Assembly (NCBI GenBank): GCA_011775825.1
Contig: JAABYK010000381.1
Location: 7,528 to 17,183, forward strand
Length of the DNA: 9,656 nt
Direction of reading: 5' to 3'
Source of the DNA: Candidatus Zhuqueibacterota bacterium
GTDB lineage: Bacteria; Zhuqueibacterota; Zhuqueibacteria; Oceanimicrobiales; Oceanimicrobiaceae
Below the pieces are notes generated by a model that was not told where the DNA came from, did no database searches, and worked only from the letters and a program-made list of their open reading frames with translations. A program made the translations under genes and the position numbers. How positions within the stretch are numbered: position 1 is the first letter of the stretch; every line of letters starts with the position of its first letter. Shown here in pieces: positions 5,304-9,656 of the stretch.

Positions 5304-5436
5304 CTGACTGAAAACTCTATTCTTTATGTCATTGCGCCGCTTCTCAGCGAAGCAATCTCCTTATTAGGTACGGCTGGAGATTGCTTCGGCAAAAAACGCC
5401 TCGCAATGACTCCTAGATTAAGAGATTTTCGTTCAG
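5304..5436. repeat. MITE-like palindromic element, copy 1 (downstream of prc)
   Basis: The outer inverted ends are CTGACTGAAAAC (5304-5315) and ATTTTCGTTCAG (5425-5436). Twelve bases inside the left end begins a longer inner palindrome: GTCATTGCG...GAAGCAATCTCC (5328-5360) against GGAGATTGCTTC...CGCAATGAC (5376-5410). The same left-end motif, the same 12-base spacing and GTCATT recur in copy 2 at 7798-7922. The right end lies 4 bp from the prc stop codon. No transposase is present, so it would be a non-autonomous element or a REP-like hairpin. Confidence 0.72.
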
Positions 5437-5440
5437 CTCT

Positions 5441-7597
5441 CTAATTATCAATATCAACCGTTTCTGTACTTTTCTTGGAGTTTTTTCTTCTCTCAGAATC
5501 GGTCTTGGTGAGGTGAGCCGCACTCCCGGACTCCGAAAGCTCGATCAAGTCGGCCAAAACCAGTTGGCTTTCCTCCAGTAAAACATCGGGAGCCTTGTCT
5601 TCGTCCGGAATTTCATCTCCTTTTTCGAGGGGTTCGAGGCCTCTGGCTTTCCGTCGTTCGTTGACCCGGGCGAGTTGTCGGGCTTTATTTTCTTCGTGTT
5701 CAGCTCTGCGTTTTGCTTCATTCAAAGTTACCAGATTTTGTTCATCTCGCTCCTTGTAAAGCTCGATGTCTTCTTTGATGTATTGAAACTCCTGATTTTT
5801 GGCTATCCTCTTTTTCGATTCAAAGCGCAGGGTTGACAGATATTTCGAAACACGGTCATGGGGTTGAAAGCTCGTTGGCTCAATGGTATTGAAGGGCAGA
5901 GCGTGTTCTTGACTGCTTTCGCCGAAGTCCCGTGCTTGATAGATCGAAGGAAAGGTGATGTCCGGATGCACACCACGATGTTGTGTCGTTCCTCCGGTAA
6001 TTCGATAGAACATGGCGATGGTTATTTTCATTTGTCCGACTTTCGCACGACGGAGCGACGGAAATCGATTCAAATTTAAAAGATTTTGCACCGTGCCTTT
6101 GCCAAATGTTTGTCCGCCAAGCACAATACCACGGCCATAGTCTTGAATGGCTGCCGCAAAAATCTCCGAGGCTGAGGCACTCCGACGGCTTACCAGAACC
6201 GCTAGGGGGCCGTCGTATACGATATCGGGATCCGTATCCCGTTTTATTGAAACCGCGCCTCGAGATTCCTTGACCTGGACCACGGGCCCCTTTTCGATGA
6301 ACAAACCGGTTAAGTCAATGGCTTCCTGCAAGGAACCTCCGCCATTCCGCCGCAGATCGATCAGAAGACCATCAATTCCGTCCTGCTTTAATTCAGCCAG
6401 CAGTTTGCGCACATCCGTGGTAGTACGTCGGTAGTTTTTTTCACCCTGCCGTTGGGCATCCAAATCAGCATAGAAACTCGGAATGGTGATGACACCAAGC
6501 TTATAGTCGCTGCCATTATCAGTTAACTCCACGGTTTGACTCTTGGCAGCCCGTTCCTCCAGGATGATTTCGTCGCGCACCAACGAGATGATCTCAGGAG
6601 GACTTCCCGGCCTGCTGGTTGCAGGAATCACTTCCAAGCGCACCACCGAACCTTTCGGCCCGCGGATCTTTTGCACCACGTCATCAAGGCGCATACCGAT
6701 GACATCCACGATCTCGCCGTCTTTTCCCTGACCCACCCCGATGATCTTGTCATTGGGGGCAAGTTCCTCGCTTCTTTCAGCGGGACCGCCGGGAAGGATA
6801 CGCACGACTTTGGTGAATTCATCCTCGGTTGTCAGTTGCGCACCAATCCCCTCAAATGACAAGCTCATGTCGATTCCGAAATTTTCCGCCGTAATTGGTG
6901 AGAAGTAAGCCGTGTGTGGATCATAAATCTCGGAGAGGGCGTTCATGTAGTATTTAAACACATCTTCAGAGTTGTACTGGTTGATTCGGTTTTCAAAGTT
7001 GGTGTAGCGTTTGGTTAAATTTTCTTGAATCTCTTGCCATTCTTTCCCGGCAAGCTTCAAGTTCAAGGCTTCATGTTTTAATCTCTTATGCCAAAGTCGG
7101 TTGAGTTGATCGGCGGTTTTGGGCCAATTTTCGTCTCGGCGATCGATTTGATAATAATCATCCGCCGTAAAATCAAATTCGTGCTGCAATTGTTCTAATG
7201 CATACTCGATCCGCTCTTCAACGCGGGTTTTAAATCTGTTGAACATGAAATAGGCAGGTCCTACGTTACCGGCTTTTAAACTGTCGTCTAACAAGAATCG
7301 GTAATTCTCAAACTCTTCAATGTCCGAGGCCAGGAAATACAAACGCGAGGGGTCCAAGCGGTCCAAATAGAGATCGAGGAATTCCGATGATAACGAATTA
7401 TTGATTTTTTGATGGTTGTAGTGAAATTGCCGCAAAATTTCAGTTATCTTCCTGCCAACGATCTCGTGAAGTCTATCTGGCGATAAAGACTCTGCCGGAA
7501 ACAGGCTTAACGTGTGAACCTGTAGAGCGAAAAACAGGATTAACAGAGCCAAAGAGATTCTCAACGCCGGTAGGCCAAGCCTTTTGTTCTTCTTCAT
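5441..7597 (-). CDS. prc: Tail-specific protease Prc (S41 family)
   Basis: Prc is a periplasmic processing protease that cleaves exposed C-terminal tails of envelope proteins and lipoproteins. The 718-residue protein is slightly longer than E. coli Prc (682). In order: a signal sequence (about 1-37, basic start then RISLALLILFFALQ), the helical N-terminal domain (about 38-235, with DPSRLYFLASDIEEF), a PDZ domain (about 240-328), the S41 core (about 365-555) and a charged C-terminal DUF3340-like region (about 560-700). S475 in SASASEIFAAAIQDYG and K500 in TFGKGTVQ match the catalytic Ser/Lys pair and their 25-residue spacing. ATG is preceded by GGGAG at 6 bases. It appears monocistronic, with its own promoter at 7685-7713 and intergenic repeats on both sides. 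Confidence 0.95.
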   Translation of the reverse strand: MKKNKRLGLPALRISLALLILFFALQVHTLSLFPAESLSPDRLHEIVGRKITEILRQFHYNHQKINNSLSSEFLDLYLDRLDPSRLYFLASDIEEFENYRFLLDDSLKAGNVGPAYFMFNRFKTRVEERIEYALEQLQHEFDFTADDYYQIDRRDENWPKTADQLNRLWHKRLKHEALNLKLAGKEWQEIQENLTKRYTNFENRINQYNSEDVFKYYMNALSEIYDPHTAYFSPITAENFGIDMSLSFEGIGAQLTTEDEFTKVVRILPGGPAERSEELAPNDKIIGVGQGKDGEIVDVIGMRLDDVVQKIRGPKGSVVRLEVIPATSRPGSPPEIISLVRDEIILEERAAKSQTVELTDNGSDYKLGVITIPSFYADLDAQRQGEKNYRRTTTDVRKLLAELKQDGIDGLLIDLRRNGGGSLQEAIDLTGLFIEKGPVVQVKESRGAVSIKRDTDPDIVYDGPLAVLVSRRSASASEIFAAAIQDYGRGIVLGGQTFGKGTVQNLLNLNRFPSLRRAKVGQMKITIAMFYRITGGTTQHRGVHPDITFPSIYQARDFGESSQEHALPFNTIEPTSFQPHDRVSKYLSTLRFESKKRIAKNQEFQYIKEDIELYKERDEQNLVTLNEAKRRAEHEENKARQLARVNERRKARGLEPLEKGDEIPDEDKAPDVLLEESQLVLADLIELSESGSAAHLTKTDSERRKNSKKSTETVDIDN

Positions 7598-7684
7598 GAC
7601 ATACTCCCGATGAAATTAAGTCGTCAATTCTTCGACGTGGGTTATACTACTTATTTATCAACATTTGATCAGCGTGCATAAATT

Positions 7685-7713
7685 ATTATACGAATAATTG
7701 CACTCAAGTCCAA
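7685..7713 (-). promoter_or_regulatory. Promoter of prc
   Basis: On the minus strand TTGGAC (7708-7713) and a perfect TATAAT (7685-7690) are separated by 17 bp. The implied start near 7678 leaves a leader of about 80 bases before the prc ATG. A 9-base direct repeat CAAAATGTT (plus strand, 7727-7735 and 7769-7777, 42 bp apart) lies just upstream and could be a regulator site. Confidence 0.6.
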
Positions 7714-7797
7714 GAATTATATCATCCAAAATGTTATGAATGTACAACATTAATATCGATTTGTTCGACAAAATGTTCCGCGCACGCGTTTCTAGTC

Positions 7798-7922
7798 CTG
7801 ACCGAAAACTTGACCGGGCTTGTCATTCCGGCATGGGGTTAGGCGGGAATCGCCTTGAGTTAGCCAGGAGATTCCCGATTAAAGCACTCGGGAATGACCC
7901 CTTTTAGGCTGTTTTAGGTCAG
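7798..7922. repeat. MITE-like palindromic element, copy 2 (upstream of prc)
   Basis: The outer ends CTGACCGAAAAC (7798-7809) and GTTTTAGGTCAG (7911-7922) are inverted repeats matching 11 of 12. The inner arms GTCATTCC...CGGGAATC (7822-7851) and GATTCCCG...GGAATGAC (7870-7898) also pair imperfectly. The two halves have the same layout: 12-base end, 12-base spacer, about 30-base arm, around an 18-base centre. The end motif and spacing match copy 1 at 5304-5436, although the inner arms differ. No obvious target-site duplication is seen. Confidence 0.72.
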
Positions 7923-8157
7923 ACACCTATTTAAGTGCAACGAACGCAGTAGGCAAAATATTGCGCTTATTTTTTCGTTCGGAGAGCCGGGTCGCACAGA
8001 TTCACGCAAAGTCGGAAGGTGCAAAGATGACACACCGCAGCAGAATCTCAATCAGAATAGAATTGAATTAAGCCATTGATTAAACAGGGCGCAAGAAAGC
8101 TGCAAATTTTCAGCCACCGATCGATCCAGCACGGCCAAAGCCGTAACCAACGGGATG
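7923..8157. other. Non-coding stretch between repeat elements
   Basis: I see no gene, RNA or clear promoter here. Toward the right it contains GCCACCGATCGATCCAGCACGG (split at 8112-8133) which looks like a worn extra copy of the CACGGAT arm that begins at 8158, and a GCAAAG-rich patch near 8006-8026 of the sort seen in decayed intergenic repeats. Confidence 0.4.
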
Positions 8158-8376
8158 AGCCACGGATGCACACGGATTTTCACGGATTTTTGAATTGGTT
8201 TTTGTTAAAACAATTTGCAAAACGCCTCCGAGTAGTTGAAGAAAGTTGCTTTCAAAAAACTGAAAACCAAACATGTGCCCAACTAGATTGGGTATCCGTG
8301 TTCCATCAGTGTCAATCCGTGGCTAAAAACGTCTTGATCGCTTTCAGAACAACGCTAGACTAAAAACTTTCCGTAA
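8158..8376. repeat. Intergenic CACGGAT-type repeat element, copy B
   Basis: The left arm (8158-8191) reads AGCCACGGATGCACACGGAT and continues TTTCACGGAT, with a short internal CACGGAT tandem. The right arm (8294-8323) is the imperfect reverse complement, ATCCGTGTTCCATCAGTGTC then AATCCGTGGCT. A tail follows, GGCTAAAA...GCTAGACTAAAAACTTTCC, shared with copy A at 4936-5149 in the same orientation. The element ends about 30 bp from the stop of the DUF4097-like gene. Confidence 0.62.
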
Positions 8377-8404
8377 GCTCTGCGTTTATTACTAAACCCT
8401 GTTT

Positions 8405-9656
8405 TTATTCCTTCCTGATGGTAATATCTTTACTCGTTTCCAAACGCACAAACGTCCGACCCTGACCCAACTCAATTTTGATGTCCTTATCATCTTCATC
8501 CGTCAAATAAACCGGAAAATCGGTGCGTATTTTGCCGTATTGCGTTTGAGCGGAGACGGTGACATCGGCGTTTTCCGGTAAAGCCAGGGTGATCGGTTTG
8601 TACGTGGTCACAAGTTCAATCCGACTCTCGGCTGGCAGCTTGGTGATGTCCGTCACCTCAATTGGGCTGCTGTCTCCTCGTACGACGATGGAACCCGACG
8701 TGCGCTTCAAAATCACGTATTTGTAGGAATTTCGGACGAACACATCGCCGCCGATGTTATCTGCAAGGACGCTGCAGGAACTGCCGTCGATTTCCAGCTT
8801 GCCGCCCACATTTTCCGCCTGGATGGGTTTGTAGGACGTGATGACGGAGACTTCTCCACCGATGTCGCTCACGGAAACGGTGCTGGAACTGCCGTTGATT
8901 TCCAGGCTGCCGCCAACTTGCTCAACCACGATGTCCTTGTAAGATGACCGAATCAGCACATCATTTTTCACATTGCGGATGGAGACCGGACAGGAACTGC
9001 CGTCGATGTCCAGCTTGCCGCCGATGTTTTCCACGCGAATGGGTTTGTAGGAAGTGCGAATGGAGGCATCTTGTTTGACGTTGGTCACGGAAACGGGACT
9101 CGATTGACTGATGATTTTCAACGTGCCGCGGACACTGTCGATTTTGATGGCCCGGTAGCTGGTCTCAATGGTCACATCCTTGCGCACGTTGGCTGCGGTC
9201 ACCGCGCTGCTTTGTCCATACACATTGAGCTCGCCGCCGACATCGGTCACTTTGATGGGTTTGTAGGAGGACGTGACGATGCAGTTGGTGGAAACGCCTT
9301 TGCCCGTGACTTCGCCGCTTTGGGAATCGATGTTGAGGGAACCGCCGATGTTTCGGAATTCCACGCTTTTGTAGCTGTTCTTGACTTTCGTGTTTCCCGC
9401 GATGTTCATGAGATACACGGCGCCGCTGCTATTCTCAACGGAGACCGCCCCTGTGAAATCGATGATCTCGGCAGTGGCATAACTGTTGTCCAATCGCAGA
9501 GAGCCTCCGCAGCGTTCGAGGAGCACTTCGCCGGACGTGTTTTCGATGTCATGCTCGCCCTCGACATTTTCGATGCTAATGTCGCCGTATTTGTTTTCAA
9601 TTCTCAGCGACTGTCTGGCCGGCACCTGAATTCGGATCTCCGTGTGCATGGAGACA
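8405..9656 (-). CDS. DUF4097-type beta-repeat protein, 5' end outside the window
   Basis: The frame is open to the right edge. An internal ATG at 9649 would give 414 residues, but it has no ribosome binding site, no signal sequence follows, and the frame stays open through the last complete codons upstream (Val-Ser), so the gene probably starts beyond the window. The protein opens with LRIENKYGDISIENVEG, typical of DUF4097 beta-helix proteins, and consists of about nine 36-residue repeats with the pattern [N/T/S]SYK-x-I-x(5)-GG-x-L-x-I-x-[G/S]-x-S-S-x-V. A last half-unit (TTYKPITLALPENADVTVSA) and QYGKIRTDFPVY close the solenoid. Function of the family is unknown; export to the envelope is likely but the evidence for it lies outside the window. 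Several repeats are nearly identical in DNA. No promoter is visible. Confidence 0.82.
   Translation of the reverse strand, partial: VSMHTEIRIQVPARQSLRIENKYGDISIENVEGEHDIENTSGEVLLERCGGSLRLDNSYATAEIIDFTGAVSVENSSGAVYLMNIAGNTKVKNSYKSVEFRNIGGSLNIDSQSGEVTGKGVSTNCIVTSSYKPIKVTDVGGELNVYGQSSAVTAANVRKDVTIETSYRAIKIDSVRGTLKIISQSSPVSVTNVKQDASIRTSYKPIRVENIGGKLDIDGSSCPVSIRNVKNDVLIRSSYKDIVVEQVGGSLEINGSSSTVSVSDIGGEVSVITSYKPIQAENVGGKLEIDGSSCSVLADNIGGDVFVRNSYKYVILKRTSGSIVVRGDSSPIEVTDITKLPAESRIELVTTYKPITLALPENADVTVSAQTQYGKIRTDFPVYLTDEDDKDIKIELGQGRTFVRLETSKDITIRKE
8609..9595 (-). repeat. 108-bp coding tandem repeats of the DUF4097-type gene
   Basis: Nine tandem units of 36 codons (the last one longer, about 41) begin at N-[K/S]-Y motifs, at residues 19, 55, 91, 127, 163, 199, 235, 271 and 307 counted from the ATG at 9649. 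Units 6 and 8 are especially close: a 32-base block at 8775-8806 recurs at 8991-9022 with one mismatch, exactly 216 bp (two units) apart. This points to recent expansion by unequal exchange of two-unit blocks. Confidence 0.8.

Noticed and set aside
5304..5436. Hairpin after prc as a conventional prc terminator
   Set aside because: No T tract follows the hairpin on the minus strand, and the sequence is better explained as a member of a repeat family, although it may still slow or stabilise the transcript end.
6628..6822. Minus-strand frame of 64 codons within prc
   Set aside because: A shadow frame inside the PDZ-coding part of prc; no start signal.
8076..8363. Plus-strand frame of 95 codons
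   Set aside because: It lies over the CACGGAT repeat element B; its translation is repeat sequence, with no ribosome binding site or domain.
8609..9595. Regularly spaced repeats as a CRISPR array
   Set aside because: The 108-bp units keep one open frame, vary throughout, and encode a beta-solenoid; there are no spacers.

Overview
The window looks like chromosomal DNA from a Gram-negative, probably uncultured bacterium. It has a periplasmic tail-specific protease with a signal sequence, a queuosine and molybdenum-cofactor toolkit, and several dispersed palindromic intergenic repeats. One promoter -10 box (TATATTTG) fits the TAnnTTTG pattern of Bacteroidota. Together with the repeats this hints at the FCB group (Bacteroidota, Calditrichota or KSB1-like), but that placement is inference and weak. 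All recognised protein genes lie on the minus strand, so transcription reads from right to left.

Right part (9656 to 5441): the window opens inside a DUF4097-type beta-repeat protein built from about nine 36-residue repeats. An intergenic region of about 0.8 kb follows, with two repeat elements and a good sigma70-type promoter. Then comes prc, a 718-residue S41 tail-specific protease with a signal sequence, PDZ domain and Ser/Lys catalytic pair.

Middle (5440 to 4767): a non-coding region of 674 bp. It holds one copy of each of the two repeat families found upstream of prc, so prc is flanked by nested pairs of repeats. It also holds a strong plus-strand intrinsic terminator with a candidate plus-strand promoter about 90 bp upstream, which together could bound a small RNA. 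A well-formed minus-strand promoter drives the next operon.

Left part (4766 to 737): a compact operon with gaps of 0 to 24 bp. The order is Rieske [2Fe-2S] ferredoxin, queG (epoxyqueuosine reductase), a stand-alone LON substrate-binding-domain protein, a membrane protein with zinc-ribbon-like CxxC pairs on both sides of a membrane hairpin, moaD, moaE, an MTH1187-family (thiamine-binding-like) protein, and a membrane-anchored DUF1858 protein. The themes are iron-sulfur redox chemistry, sulfur-carrier chemistry and Zn/CxxC proteins. After a 122 bp gap comes a short antitoxin-like gene broken by a one-base frameshift, whose stop overlaps the start of a thioredoxin-like [2Fe-2S] ferredoxin. A DJ-1/PfpI gene follows and runs off the left edge.

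I see no complete defence system, insertion sequence, CRISPR array, tRNA or rRNA. The most notable items are the moaD/moaE junction, where the di-glycine codons double as the moaE ribosome binding site and moaD runs three residues past Gly-Gly; the two repeat families flanking prc; the candidate plus-strand small transcript; the frameshifted antitoxin-like gene; and two unusual CxxC-rich membrane proteins in the operon.
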